DNA of 64,000 nucleotides from Inia geoffrensis (GCA_036417435.1 CM070919.1:30381318-30445317); one strand, 5' to 3'; counted from the stretch's first letter, positions 25,090 through 38,188 are shown. Program-made: numbers and translations. The notes: generated from the sequence alone by a model not told the origin.

Positions 25090-25160
25090 GCAATGTGGTA
25101 CTCTGGGTTGAACTGTGGAACAGAAAAAGGACATTACTGGGAAAACTGGTGAAATTCAAA
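25090..25160 (+). repeat. Old L1 3'-end-like or other retroelement tail fragment
   Basis: 'aatgtggtactctgggttgaactgtgg', 'acagaaaaaggacattactgg', 'aaaactggtgaaattc' follows the pattern of a common old mammalian repeat tail. An A-run at about 25061-25077 precedes it. Family not certain. Confidence 0.4.
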
Positions 25161-25964
25161 TAAAGCAAAAAGAGAAAAACAACTTGTTACATACGAAGAA
25201 ATCCCCATAATCATATTTTTAAGCAGAAACTCTGCAGAAAGGGAAGAAATAGCACAATAGATTCAAAGTGCTGAAAAGAAAAAAACTCCCAAACCAAGAA
25301 TACTCTATCCAGCAAAGTTATCATTTAGAATTAAAGGTGAGATAGAGTTTTCTTGACAAAAGTTAAAAGCGTCACCACCACTAAACTGCCCTTACAAGAA
25401 ATGTTAAAGGGAATTAGTTAAGGGAAAAAGTAAAGGCACTAATTAGTAATAAGAAAACATATGAACGTATAAGTCTCACTGGTAAAGGTAAATATGTAGT
25501 AAATGTAGTGAATTAATCACCTGTGAAGCTAGTATAAAGATAAAGGCAAAACTTGTAAAGATAACTGTAACCACAATAATTAGTTAAGGAATGCACAAGA
25601 TAAAAAGATGTAAAATGTGAATCAGAAACATAAACCATGGGAGAGGAAGAGTAAACATGTGGAACCCTCAGGGTGCATCCAAACTTATCAGCTAAAGAAC
25701 AGACTTACAAATATAGGTTATTATATGGAAGCTTGATGGTCATCACAAAGCAAAATCCTACAGTAGATATACAAAAGATAATGGGAGAGGAATATAAGAA
25801 TACCAATAAAGAAAGTCTTCAAACCACAAAATAGAGCAAGAAAGAAGGAACAGAGAGGAACTACAAAAACACCCAGAAAACAATAAAATAGCAATAAGCA
25901 TATACCTATCAATACTTACTTTAAATGTAAATGGACTAAATGCTCCAATCAAAAGAAAGAGTGG

Positions 25965-26163
25965 GGGGCTTCCCTGGTGGCGCAGTGGTTGAGAGTCCGC
26001 CTGCCGATGCAGGGGACACGGGTTCGTGCCCCGGTCCGGGAAGATCCCACATGCCGCGGAGCGGCTGGGCCCGTGAGCCATGGCCGCTGAGCCTGCGCGT
26101 CCGGAACCTGTGCTCCACAACAGGAGAGGCCACAGCAGTGAGAGGCCCGCATACCACACACAC
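25965..26163 (+). mobile_element. CHR-2-type SINE, short form
   Basis: Short-form SINE (about 200 bp) ending after 'gtgagaggcccgcatacc' and a CA-rich tail. Flanked by an exact 9-bp duplication aaagagtgg at 25956-25964 and 26164-26172. Inserted in the early ORF2 region of the old L1, which resumes exactly after it ('gctaaatggattaaaa'). Confidence 0.95.
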
Positions 26164-27475
26164 AAAGAGTGGCTAAATGGATTAAAAAACAAAACAAACA
26201 AACAAATAAAAAAAAACAAGACCCATCTGTATGCTGCTAACGAAACTCACTTTCAGATCAGAGCAAAAATAGAGACTAAAAAACAATAGAAAAGATCGAT
26301 GAAACTAAGAGCTGGTTCTTTGAAAAGATAATAGACAAACCTTTAAGCCAGACTCATCAAGAAAAAAGAGCATAAATGAATGAAATCAGAAATAAAAGAA
26401 ATAACAACACAGAAATACGGATGATCATAAGAGATTACTGTGAACAACTATTGTATATGCCAACAAATTAGACAACCTAGAATAAATGGATAAATTCCTA
26501 TGGTATACAACCTACAAAGATTAAATCATGAAATGAGATAGAAAATCTGAACACACCAATTACTAATGAGGAGATTGAATCAGTAATCAAAAACTTCCCA
26601 ACAGTCAAAAGTTCAAAACCAGATGGCTTTAATGGTGAATTCTACCAAATACTCAAAGAATATCAATCCTTCTCAAACTCTTCCCAAAAAATAGAAGAAA
26701 AGGGAACTCTCCCAAACTCATTTTATAAAGTGAGCATTACCCTGATACCAAAAGCAGACAAGGACGACACAAGAAAATTACAGGCCAATGACCCTGGTGA
26801 ACATAGACGTAAAAATCCTGAACTAAATATTACCAAACGGAATCCAACAATACATTAAGATCATACACGTTACCAAGTGGGATTTATTCCAGAGTTGCAA
26901 GGATGGTGTAATATCCACAACTGAGTCAATGTGATACACCACATTAACAAAATGAAGGGAAAAGAAAAACATATGATCTTAATAGATGCAGAAAAGGCAT
27001 TTGAAAAAATACAAAGTCAGTTCATGATAAAAATCCTCAGCAAAGTGAATGTAGAGGGAACATACCTTAACATAACAAAAGCCATGTATGACAAGCTTAG
27101 GGCTAATAGCATACTCAATGGTGAAAAACATTTTACAGCTTTTCCTGGAAGATCAGGAACAAGACAAGAATACCCATTCCTGCCACTTTTATTCAACACT
27201 GTATTGGAAGTCCCAGCAACAGCAATTAAGTCAGGAAAAAGTGAAAGAAATCCAAATTGGAAAGGAGAAACTAAACTTCATTATTTGTAGATGACATATT
27301 ATATATAGAAAATCCAAAGACTCCATCAAAAAACTATTAGAATGAAAAACTTCAGTAAAGTTGTGGGTTACAAAATACACAAAAATTTGTTTTTTCTATA
27401 CACTTATAACAAATACCAGAAATGGAAATTAAGAAAAAAATCCCATTTACAGTTGCATCAAAAGAATAAAATACT

Positions 27476-27680
27476 GGGCTTCCCTGGTGGCACGGTGGTT
27501 AAGAGTCCGCTTGCCGATGCAGGGGACACGGGTTCGTGCCCCAGTCCGGGAAGATCCCACATGCCGCAGAGCGGCTGGTCCCGTAAGCCATGGCCGCTGA
27601 GCCTGCGCGTCCGGAGCCTGTGCTCCGCAACAGGAGAGGCCACAGCAGTGAGAGGCCCGCGTATCGCAAAGAAAAAAAAA
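27476..27680 (+). mobile_element. CHR-2-type SINE, short form
   Basis: Inserted in L1 ORF2 downstream of RT. Duplication aaagaataaaatact (27461-27475) and aaagaagaaaatact (27681-27695), 14 of 15 identical. Ends in an A-rich tail. Confidence 0.95.
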
Positions 27681-28011
27681 AAAGAAGAAAATACTTAGAA
27701 ATAAATTTACCCAAGGAGGTGAATGATCTATATATTGAAATCAAGACATTAAATAAATTGAAGATGACACAGATAAATGGACACTTCCACATCCATGGAA
27801 TGGAAGAATCAATATTGTTAGAATGTCCATACTCCACAAAGCAACCTACAGATTCAATGTAGCTCCTATCAAAATTCCAATGGCATTTTTGCAGAAATAG
27901 AACAATCCTACAATTTGTATGGAACCATAAAAGACCCTGAATAGCCAAGCAATCTTGAGAAAGAAGAAAATTGGAGCCATCGTGCTCCCAAACTATATAT
28001 TACAAGGCTAT

Positions 28012-28061
28012 AGTAGTTAAAAGAGTAGGTATTAGTAGTCATAGAGTAGTTAAAAGAGTAG
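28012..28061 (+). repeat. Short direct duplication inside L1
   Basis: The 17-mer agtagttaaaagagtag occurs at 28012-28028 and 28045-28061, a local duplication with a period of 33 bp in the ORF2 C-terminal region. Confidence 0.7.
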
Positions 28062-28624
28062 CCCAGAAATCACCTCACACATATATGGTCAATTAACTTA
28101 CGACAAAGGAGCCAGGAACATACAAGAGGAAAAGAGCAGTCTCTTCAGTAAATGATGTTGAGAAAACTGGTCAGCCACATGCAAAAGAATGAACTTTAAC
28201 CACTCTCTTACATTAGACACAAAAATGAACTCAAAATTGATAAGACTGAATGTAAGACCTAAAACCATAAAATTCCTAGAAGAAAACATGGATGATAAGC
28301 TCCTTGCCATAGATCTTGGTTATGATTTTTCAAATCTGGCAACAAAAGCAAGTAAACAACTGAGACTACATTTTTCAATTTAAAAAGCTTCTGCACAGCA
28401 ATGAAAACCATTAACAAAATGAAAAGGCAAAACCTACTTAATGGGATATAATATTTGCAAATCATGTATCTGACTAGGGGCTAAGATACAAAATATATAA
28501 TGAACTGATAGACCTTAATAGCAAAAAACAGACAATGATTTAAAAATGAGCAGAGGATCTGAATAGACATTTTTCCAAAGAAGATATAAAGATGGCCAAC
28601 AGGTACATGGAAAGAGGCTCAATA

Positions 28625-28833
28625 GGGCTTCCCTGGGGGCGCAGTGGTTGAGAGTCCACCTGCCGATGCGGGGGACACGGGTTCGTGCCCCGGTCCGGGA
28701 AGATCCCACATGCCGCGGAGCGGCTGGGCCCGTGAGCCGTGGACGCTGAGCCTGCGCGTCCAGAGCCTATGCTCTGCAACGGGAGAGGCCACAAGAGTGA
28801 GAGGCCCGCGTACTGCAAAAAAAAAAAAAAAGT
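28625..28833 (+). mobile_element. CHR-2-type SINE, short form
   Basis: Duplication aaagaggctcaata (28611-28624) and aaagatgctcaata (28834-28847), 13 of 14 identical. The second A-box position reads 'ctgggggcgcag', a small departure from the usual head. Inserted in the L1 ORF2 C-terminal region. Confidence 0.95.
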
Positions 28834-29696
28834 AAAGATGCTCAATATCACTAATTATCAAGGAAATACAAATGAAAACCACAATGAGGTATCATCTCAC
28901 ACCTATCAGAATGCCCATTATGAAAAAGACAAAAATAACAAGTGTTGGTGAGGGTGTGGAGGAAAGGGAGCCCTTGCGCCCTCTACTGGTGGGCGTGTAT
29001 ATTGGTGCAGCCACTATGGAAAACAGTATGGAAGGGCCTCAAAAAATTAAAATTAAAACTACCGTATGATCCAGCCATTTACTTCTGGATATTTATCCAA
29101 AGAAAATGAAAATACTAACTCAAAAATATATATGGACCCCCATGTTCATTGCAGCATTATTTACAATAGCCAGATATGCAAACAAAGTGTCCATCAACAG
29201 ATAGATGGATAAAAGAGATGTGGTATACATACACACAATGGAATATTGTTCAGCCATAAAAAAGAATGAAATCTTGCCATTTGCAACAATATGGATAGAC
29301 CTCGAGGGCATTATGCTAAGTGATATAGACTCAGGGAAAGGCAAATACAGAAAGAGCTCTCTCACATGTGAAGTCTTAAAAAAAAAAAAAAAGCTCACAG
29401 ATACCAAGAACAGATTGGTAGTTGCTAGAGGTGGGGATGGCAGAAATGTTTTCTTTTTTAGTTTAAATAAGTTCAAAAAGTAACTTTAAAAAGCTAATCT
29501 ATAATGTTAGAAGTTAGGATAGTGGTTATCGGGTGGAGGCAGTGAATAAGAGGGGCTGGGTGCTGCTAATTTTGCCTTATCTGGGTATTGATTACATGGA
29601 ATTGGTTAGTTTGTAAAAACTTTCCAGCTGTATGTTTATGATATGTGTACTTTTCTGTATGTATATTATAACTCAATAAAAAAACTTTAATGCTGA

Positions 29697-30285
29697 AAAA
29701 CTAGCAAGATCTTTCGGGTGGTGCCCCTATAAAGGAAGTGCTAGCTCCACACTCCTTCCCCCATACCTGGTTTCATGTATCGCTTCCTTATGGGTGCTCC
29801 TGAGTTGTATCCTTTGCATTAAGCTCATCCTCTAGCCCAGCTAGAGATACAGTAAGTTCAAGACGTTGTAGTCTAGGCTACCTCCCCTGCCGGGGCAGCA
29901 CGGATACTCAGATACAATGACGGGGCCATGAGGGACCCCAGCAGCGCTGGGGGTGCAGAGCCAACGTGAAGCACAGTGACAAAGAAAAAAATTCTCTTTC
30001 TCAAAAGCACAGTTTGAATGCTCTTTGCTGGCAAAGGCAATACGCTTCCTAGAACCTTCTCCCCAGTTCTGGTGTCACTGCAAAGGGAAGTTAAAGGGCT
30101 TCAAAATCACCTAGTAGAGGTTTGATGATCCACATGTTTACCAGGAAAAAAAAAAAAAAAGAAGAATACTGGTTATGGAGTTGGGAGACAAACCTGTCTG
30201 CATCTGCAGCCTCATGGCCGTGGCCGTGAGGCATCACTTTCAGGTACACACTTGGACCTGAATGGCATCACCCGGTATCCGGGGA
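29697..30285. other. Unique intergenic sequence
   Basis: Nothing recognised except an A-run at 30147-30160. It separates two plus-strand L1s. Confidence 0.45.
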
Positions 30286-30298
30286 AATATTTTTGGTT

Positions 30299-30307
30299 CA
30301 AGATGGC
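30299..30307 (+). promoter_or_regulatory. YY1-like motif at L1 5' start
   Basis: The sequence caagatggc lies at the very start of the L1 5' UTR. In human L1 a YY1 site of this form at the same place directs accurate transcription start. The match and position are seen; binding is inferred. The other L1 5' starts in the window carry caagatggt or taagatggc. Confidence 0.55.
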
Positions 30308-30780
30308 AGTGTAGGGGGATTTTAACCACACTCCTCCTACAAACACACTGAACCTACAGCTACATATGGAACAATTTTTTCTGTAAAAAAAAAAAAAAAA
30401 AAAACCCTACAAAGTAGCTGAGCGATGACTACTTATTAAGCAAATGAAAAGAAAACCACAATGAAACCAGTAGGAGGGGCTGACACACAGTCACCACGAA
30501 CCCACGGCCAACTGGGAGGGAACTTAAAACCCTGAGCTTCTCCTTGTTGAACTGAGGGTTTCATCCGCGCACCAGGCGTTCCGACTTTTAAGACCTGCTC
30601 CCGAGAAATAAGCCCCCGAATATCCAGCTTTGAAAACCAAAGGGGCTCCTGTGCCTGAGACCCACAGGCTACAGCAATCTGAGAAACGGCCCTTACCCCC
30701 TCCGACTCAGCTGCCAAACGGCTCAGCACAGGGGCAGCTAATCACACCCAGACTTCATGTGCAAGAGGCTCATTGGCTAG

Positions 30781-30986
30781 CCTTTTTTTTTTTGCGCGGT
30801 ACGCGGGCCTCTCACTGCCGTGGCCTCTCCCGCCGCGGAGCACAGGCTCCAGACGCGCAGGCTCAGCGGCCATGGCTCACGGGCCCAGCCGCTCCGCGGC
30901 ATGTGGGATCTTCCCGGACCGGGGCACGAACCCGCGTCCCCTGCATCGGCAGGCGGACTCTCAACCACTGCGCCACCAGGGAAGCC
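30781..30986 (-). mobile_element. CHR-2-type SINE, short form, minus strand
   Basis: Reverse-complement SINE with T-run at left and 'cgccaccagggaagcc' at right. Exact 12-bp duplication ctcattggctag at 30769-30780 and 30987-30998. Inserted in the L1 5' UTR. The high identity to other short forms suggests a younger insertion. Confidence 0.96.
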
Positions 30987-31176
30987 CTCATTGGCTAGTC
31001 TTAAAGCACCGGTCCGAGTGGCAGGCTTCCAACTTAACATATACCTAGAGGCCTGCAGGGATACTCACCGGGGACAGGGGCTGCTAGGCACCACCTACCC
31101 CTGCCATCTGTTTTTTCCCCCCAAACCCAGGCCTCTTCCCCACACCTAATGTTCCCCTCTGCCAAGCTCCAGCATG

Positions 31177-31201
31177 CTTTTTTTTTTTTTTTTTTTTTTT
31201 T
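31177..31201 (+). repeat. Poly-T run in L1 5' UTR
   Basis: About 25 consecutive T, interrupting the 5' UTR between 'ccagcatgc' and 'aactccaggcc'. Possibly the remains of a tiny reverse-oriented retrotransposon tail or a simple expansion. Confidence 0.7.
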
Positions 31202-32849
31202 AACTCCAGGCCTTTGTTTTTGCTTCCCCCACACCGGCAGCAAGCATCAAGACCCCCTCCACCTCGCCTGAGGCATCAGGCACCACCTGCTCCCTTCTCC
31301 CCGTGCGGCGCCCCAGAGCACAGGTATGTCCCCAGGGGTGGGGGGGGACTGTCACCCACATGTGTGGCCCTGATTTTCACGTCTGGTGCTGCAGCTTCTG
31401 TGGCTGCCACTGAGGAGAAGCGCCTCGACTGCCTGGCTACGGAGGTCGGGGGGCCTCATTCCTGGCACCCAGTGGACTGTGACAGTCAGGGAGACAGTTC
31501 TCGGCAGACTACCGCCCCCAAGGGCACTGCACAGGCGGCAGACTGAAATGCACCCCTCGTCTTTCTGAGAAAGAGGCCTATTTGTTTGTCTAGGAGCTTT
31601 GGGCTGGGGGCAGGATTCTGATGAGGCACACATTTAGGGGCCTGTGGAGTTGCTCTTGGGAAATGGGGCCAGTGATGCAATCTTCACGCTCTCCCCTCTG
31701 CCTCACTCCAACTTTCCGTAGCTCCCTGAAAGGAGCACGATTTTTGTAGCTACCACCAGGGGACACCTGGACATCACCTGGCCCCTATAGCCAAGGGGCT
31801 TGTGCCTGCAGCTCCCACAGGGTGTAACTGATGGGGAAAGAGTTCTTAAACAGCTACCAGGCTCAGGGCACAGCAAGAGGAAACAGACCCAGGAGTTCAA
31901 TCTTTCTATGAAAGGGACCAATTAGTTTACCATCGTAGCTGCAGCCTGAGGCGCTGGCTTCTAATTAAACACACATCTAAGGCTGATGGTGACCCTTTCA
32001 AGAGACCTCAGGCGGTGGCACTGTCTTCTCACTCTCTCTCTACCATGCTCCAGAGCACCAGTATCTCTCAAAGGGGAGCTATCACAGGTTTCTGGTGCCC
32101 CAGTTTCTGCAGGTGCCCCCCAGGGGATGTCCCTCGATCGTCTGGTCCTGGTGGCCAGGGAGGTTTGCTCCTGGCTCCCATGAGACTGTAACAGGTGGAG
32201 AGACAGTTTGGGGCTGGTGACCACCCTGAGGGCAATGCACAGACAGCAGCAGACTGAAACCCACTCCCAAGCTTTCTGTGAAAGAGGCTTATTTGCTTAC
32301 TCTGGAGCTTCGGACTGAAGGGCAGGCTTTAGCTTTAACACACATGCAGGGCCCTATGAGGAGCTCTCAGGGACCACAGGTTGGTGGCCGTCACCTTTGA
32401 GCTCTTCCTCTGCTTTGCTACAGCCCACCGCTACGTCCTAGAATGGAGCTTATACACACGTCTGGAGCCCTCATTTTTGCGACTGCTGCCCAAGGGACAC
32501 CTCCAGATCACCTGGGTCTGATGACCAACAGCACAAACACTTGCAGTCCCACAGGACTGTGGATATTTGCTCACTTGAAAAGCTGCTGCCTGTGGGTCTG
32601 GCTTCCCATCAGCCTGAATCTAAATGCTGACTGCGATCTTCCCCTCTGGGACATGGACAGGTCTTTGCACACCCTCAACAAGTGGGAGCTGTTACAAATA
32701 AAAGAGACCACTTCAACAATAAACAAGGTTTGAGAGACAACCAAGAGGTAGAACACAGTTGAACAAGAGGGTTCCTCTCCTACGTGAGGACACTCCTGCA
32801 AAACTGGGAGAGGTGTCTTTCATCTAATGCATAGAAACAAACAGTGTCA

Positions 32850-33900
32850 AGCAAAATGAAGAAAGAGTATGTTCCAAACAAAAGAACATAAAACCATGAA
32901 GGAAAAAAAACCACTTAATGAAGTGGAGATAAGTAATTTCCTTGATAAAGAGTTCAAAGTCCTGGTCATAAAGGTGCTCAGTAAACTTGGGAGAAGACTG
33001 GATGAATAGAGTGAGAACGTCGACAGAGAGAAAATATAAGAATGTACCAAACAGAAGTCACAGAGATGTAAAATACAATAAATGGGGCTTCCCTGGTGGC
33101 GCAGTGGTTGAGAATCTGCCTGCCGATGCAGGGGACACGGGTTCGAGCCCTGGTCTGGGAAGATCCCACATGCCGCGGAGCAACTAGGCCCGTGAGCCAT
33201 GGCTACTGAGCCTGTGCGTCTGGAGCCTGTGCTCTGCAACAAGAGAGGCCACAATAGTGAGAGGCCCGTGCACCGCGCTGAAGAGTGGTCCCTACTTGCC
33301 GCAACTGGAGAAAGCCCTTGCACAGAAACGAAGACCCAAGACAGCCCAAAAAATTAATAAAATACAATAAATGAACTGAAAAAATGCCTTAGAGGGGTTT
33401 AACAGCAAACTAGATGAAGCAGAAAAAACCATCAGTCAACTTGAGGACAAGGCAGTGGAGCTCACCCAATGAGAGCAGGAAAAAGAATGAAAAAGAGTGA
33501 AGATACAGGACAGTATCAAGCTTACTAACATTCCTATTACAGGGGTCCCAGTAGAAGAAGAGAGGAAAAGGGGCAGAAATCTTTTTTGAAAAAATAATGG
33601 CTCAAAACTTGTCTAACCTGCGGAAGGGAACAGACATCCATAACCAGTAAGTCTAGAGAGTGGCAATTTAGAGGAACCTGAGGAGACCCACACAAAGACA
33701 CATCGTAATTAAAATGTCACAAGTTAAAGACAGAGAATATTAAAAGTAGTAAGAGAAGAAAAACTTGTTATGCACAAGGAAGTGCCCATAGGACTATAAG
33801 CAGATATTTCAAAAGAAACTTTGAATATATTCACTCCCTTATGGCCTGCAAAGTGCTGAAAGAAAAAAACTTCCAACCAAGAATAGGCTCTCCAGCAAAG
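32850..33900 (+). pseudogene. L1 ORF1 remnant
   Basis: Broken ORF1, the RNA-binding coiled-coil protein of L1. Coding-like stretches include 'DKEFKVLVIKVLSKL' and, after the SINE at 33085, a coiled-coil part 'FNSKLDEAEKTISQLEDKAVE'. Later parts resemble 'HIVIKMSQVKD' and 'KVLKEKNFQPRIGSPAKDS'. Stops and frame changes are numerous. Confidence 0.75.
33085..33357 (+). mobile_element. CHR-type SINE, medium length (273 bp)
   Basis: Has a well-kept B box in 'gggttcgagccctgg' and the 3' extension 'tgaagagtggtccctacttgcc'. Exact 16-bp duplication taaaatacaataaatg at 33069-33084 and 33358-33373, the longest exact duplication in the window. It splits the ORF1 remnant. Confidence 0.97.
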
Positions 33901-36900
33901 GACTCAGACATATTTGAAGGTGAGATAAAGGGTTTTCCACACAAGCAAAAGTTAAGAGTTGAACATCACTGGATTGGCCTTGCAAGAAATGTTAAAGGAC
34001 TTCTTTAAGCTAAAAAGAAAGGGCATTAAAGAGTAACAAGAAAACACATGAATGTATAAATCTCACTGGTAATTGTAAGTACATAAAGAGGTAGTGGGTT
34101 AATCACTTGTAAGGCTAGTCCAAAGATTAAAAGACAAAAGCAGAAAAATAATTTGTTAATGGGGCACACAAGATAAAAACGTAAAATGTGACATCAAATA
34201 CAAAATGGGGGGGTATAAATATAGAAGTATAGAATACATTTAAACGTATGTTGTTATTAACTTAAAATAGGCTCTTAAAAAGGTAAGTTGTTATGTGTAA
34301 GCCTCATTATAACCACAAGCAAAAACCTATAGTAGATACACAAAAGATAGTAAGTATCAGTGCATACCACTAAAGAAGGTCATCAAACCACAAAGGACGA
34401 GAGCAAAAGCAAGGAATTACAAAACAGACAGGAAAGAATCAAAGTGCTGATAAAGTACCTATCAATAATTACTTTAAATGTAAATGGAGTAAATTCTTAG
34501 AAGAGTAGCTAAATGGTTAAAAAACAAGACCCATCTATATGCTGCCATCAAGAGATTTACTTTAGTTTTAAGTGTATACACAGAGAGAGAGAGAGTGAAG
34601 GGATGGGGAAAGGTATTTCATGCAAAGGGAAACCAAAAGAGAGCTGAGTAGCTTTACATATATCAGACAAAATAGATATTAAAACAGACAATAAGAGACA
34701 AAGAAGAGCACTGCATAATGATAAAGGGATCAACCCAACAAGGGGATATAACATTTGTAAATATTTAGGCAGTTAACAAAGGAACACCTAAATATATAAA
34801 GCAAATATTAACAGAAATGAGGAGAGAAATTAGCAATACAATAATAGTCAGGAACTTTAATATTCCGCATAACGTTAATGGATAGATTTTCCAGACAGAA
34901 AATCAATAAGAAAGCACTGACCTTAAACGCCATGTTAGACCAGACACTTAAACAAAAATATATAGAACATTTCATCCAAAATCAACAGAATACACATCCT
35001 TCAAGTGCACATAGAACATTCCCCAGAATAGATCACATGTTCAGCCACAAGACAAGTCTTAACAAATTTAAGTAGACTGAAATCATATCAAATATTTTTC
35101 TGACCACAACAGTATAAAACTAGAAATTACAATAAGAAAATTGGACAATTCACAAATATGTGGAGATTACACATGTTATAAACAACCAATGGGTCAATGG
35201 AGGAACAAAGGAGAAGTGGAAACCTACCTTGAGACAAATGAAAATGGAAATAAATCATATTAAAACTGATGGGATGATGCTGAAGCAGTTTTAAGAGGAA
35301 GTTTACAGCAGTAAATGCTTATATCTAAAAACAAGAAATCTCAAATAACTTTACAACTCAAAGATCTAGAAGAAGTATCACAAAGAAAGCCCAAAATTAG
35401 GAGAAGGGAGGAAATAAAGATAAGAGCATAAATTTTTAAAAGACAATAGAAAAGATCAATGAAACTAAGAACTTATTCTTTGAAAAGATAAAAATTGACA
35501 AATCTTTAGCAAGATTCACCAAGGAACTCAAAATCAGACATGAAAGAGGAACTGTTATAACTAATACCAAAGAAATAGAAAGGATTGTAACTACTATGAA
35601 CCATTAAATGCCAGTCAATCAGACTACCTAGAATAAATGCATAAATTCCTAGAAACATGAAGAAATTATGTGAATTTGGAGAAAATGAAATTATGAATTA
35701 TGAAGAATAGAAAATCTGAACAGACCAATTACAAGTTAGGAGATTCAATCAGTAACGAAAAAACTCCCCCAAAACAAAAATCAAGGCCCAAACGGCTTCA
35801 CTGGTGAATTCTAACGTTTAAAGAAGAATTAACACCAATCCTTCTCAGTCTCTTCTGAAATATTTAGGAGGAGGGAATGCTTCCAAACTCATTTTATGAC
35901 GCCAGCATTACCTTGATACCAAAACCAGATGAGACACCCACTAGGAAAGAAAATTACAAGCCAATATTCCTGACAAACATAGACGCAAAATTCAACAAAA
36001 TATTATCAAACTGAATTAACATTAAAAGGATCATACACAATGATCAAGTGGGATTTCTTCCAGGGATTCAAGATGGTTCAACATCTACAAAAATCAATCA
36101 ATGTGAGATGCCATGTATGACAAAGCCACTGTATCATACTGAACAGCGAAAAGCTGAAAGCTTTCCCTCTAAGATCAGGAACAAGTCGGGATGTCCACCC
36201 TTACCACTTTTATTCAACATAGTTGGAAGTCCTAGCAAGAAAAAATAGGTAAGAAAAGGAAATAAAGTCATTCAAATTGGAAGGAAGCCAAATTGTCACT
36301 AATTGCGGGTGACCTGATGTTGTGTATATAAAACTCTAAAGACTCCACCAAATAACTGTTAGAATAAATAAATTCAGTACAACTGCAGAATACAAAATCA
36401 ATATACAAATCTGTTGCATTTCAATACACTAAATAACAAACTATCAGAAAAGAAGAAAACAATTCCATTTATAATTGCCTCAAATAAAATGCCTAGGAAT
36501 AAATTTAACCAAGGCTGTGAAAGACCCGTACACTGATAAATAAGATATTAATGAAAGAAACTGAAGACACAAATCAATGGAAAGATATTCCTTACTCAGG
36601 GATTGGAAGAATATTGTTAGAATATCCATACTACTCAAAACAATAAACAGATATAATGCTATCCCTATCAAAATTACAAAGGCATTTCACAGAAATGAAA
36701 CAAACAATTCTAAAGTTTGTATAGAACCACAAAAGACCCCAAACAACCAAAGCAATCTTGAGAAAGGAGAACAAAGATAGAGGAATCACACTTCCTGGTT
36801 CCAAACTATATTACAAAGCTAGAGACATTGTATTGGCATAGAAATAGACACATAGATCAATGGAACAGAATATAAAGTCCAGAAATAAACCCATGCATCT

Positions 36901-37055
36901 GTGGTCAATTAATTTAAGACAAAGGAGCCAAGAATATACAGTGGGGAAAGGACAGTCTGTTCAATAAATAGTAATGGGAAAACTGGACAGCCACATGCAA
37001 AAGGATGAAACTCAATAGTAATTTAAACAAACTTTAAACACAAAAATTAACTCAA

Positions 37056-37408
37056 GGACTTCCCTGGTGGCACAGTGGTTAAGAATCCTCCTGCCAACGC
37101 AGGGGACACGGGTTCGAGCCCTGGTCCAGGAAGGTCCCACATGCCGCGGAGCAACTAAGCCCGTGCACCACAACTACTGAGCCTGCGCTCTAGAGCACGT
37201 GAGCCACAATTACTGAAGCCCGTGTGCCACAACTACTGAAGCCCTCGCGCCTACAGCCCGTGCTCCACAACAAGAGAAGCCACCAGAATGTAAGCCTGCA
37301 CACTGCAATGAAGAGTAGCCCCTGCTCGCTGCAACTAGAGAAGCCCACGCGCAGCAACAAAGATCCAACGCAGCCAAAAATAAATGAATAAATAAATAAT
37401 AAAAAAAG
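37056..37408 (+). mobile_element. CHR-type SINE, long form (353 bp)
   Basis: Long form with repeated 'cacaactactgagcc' and 'cacaactactgaagcc' modules (one more copy than in the SINE at 24095) and an (AATA)n tail. Exact 10-bp duplication attaactcaa at 37046-37055 and 37409-37418. Confidence 0.95.
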
Positions 37409-37639
37409 ATTAACTCAAAATGGATTAATGACTTGAATGTAAGACTTGAAACCCTAAACCTTGTAGAAGAAAACATAGCGGATAAGTTTCTTGACGTCAG
37501 TCTTGCTAACAAGTTTTTTTAATTGACACCAAAAGCAAAGGCAACAAAAGCAAAAATAAACAAGAGGGACCACCTCAAACTAAAAATCTTCTTCACAGCA
37601 AAAGAAGACAAAGAAAACAAATATAAACAAAAAGAACAA

Positions 37640-37849
37640 GGCTTCCCTGGTGGCGCAGTGGTTGAGAGTCCGCCTGCCGATGCAGGGGACATGGGTTCGT
37701 GCCCCGATCCGGGAAGATCCCACATGCCGTGAAGCAGCTGGGCCCGTGAGCCATGGCCGCTGAGCCTGCGCGTCGGGAGCCTGTGCTCCGCAACGGGGGA
37801 GGCCACAGCAATGAGAGGCCCGCATACCGCAAAAAAAAAAAAAAAAAAA
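37640..37849 (+). mobile_element. CHR-2-type SINE, short form
   Basis: Short form ending in about 21 A. Flanks 'aaaaagaacaag' and 'aaaaagaatagg' suggest a decayed duplication. Inserted in the L1 ORF2 C-terminal region. Confidence 0.93.
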
Positions 37850-37984
37850 AGAATAGGCACTCCAAAGAATGGGAGAAAACATTTTCCAATTATATACCTA
37901 ATAAGATTAATATCTAAGGTTAATATCTAAGGTATATTAAGAACTCATACAACTCAATAGAAAATAAAAACCCTATTACTATCT

Positions 37985-38188
37985 TTTTTTTTTTTTTTGC
38001 GGTACGCGGGCCCCTCACCGCTGTGGCCTCTCCCGCTGCGCAGCACAGGCTCCGGACGCACAGGCTCGGCAGCCATGGCTCACGGGCCCAGCCGCTCCGT
38101 GGCACGTGGGATCCTCCCGGACCGGGGCACGAACCCGCGTTCCCTGCAGCAGCAGGTGGACTCAACCACTGTGCCACCAGGGAAGCCC
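37985..38188 (-). mobile_element. CHR-2-type SINE, short form, minus strand
   Basis: T-run at left, then 'gcggtacgcgggcccctcacc' and at right 'gtgccaccagggaagccc'. It lies about 135 bp from a plus-strand SINE at 37640, forming an inverted pair. No clear target-site duplication seen. Confidence 0.93.

Larger units (their letters stand above)
26280..29480 (+). pseudogene. L1 ORF2 remnant
   Basis: Decayed ORF2. RT segments include 'HMILIDAEKAFEKIQSQFMIKILSKV' (26931-27290 frame) and the polymerase motif changed from FADD to FVDD at 27284-27295. A C-terminal segment is at 29205-29483 ('YIHTMEYCSAIKKNEI'). Two of the three SINEs (27476, 28625) also split this frame, and stops and frame changes are frequent. 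The polymerase aspartates remain, but the endonuclease domain is largely deleted. Confidence 0.85.
25161..29696 (+). mobile_element. Old L1, plus strand, from late ORF1 to 3' end, with three SINEs
   Basis: Starts within ORF1 ('agagaaaaacaacttgttac', 'ttcaaagtgctgaaaag'), passes the ORF1-ORF2 linker (25330-25900) and enters ORF2. Most of the endonuclease domain is missing: the sequence jumps at about 26255 from early endonuclease to 'aacaatagaaaagatcgatg'. RT, C-terminal and 3' UTR parts follow, ending near 29696 with 'ataactcaataaaaaaac'. SINEs sit at 25965, 27476 and 28625. The linker is paralogous to those at 33740-34460 and 53780-54450. Confidence 0.88.

Noticed and set aside
30147..30160. 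A-runs (also 4881, 8361, 22253, 25061, 30385) as possible retrotransposon tails
   Set aside because: Except where a repeat sits directly upstream, no element is recognised next to them; they may be simple expansions.
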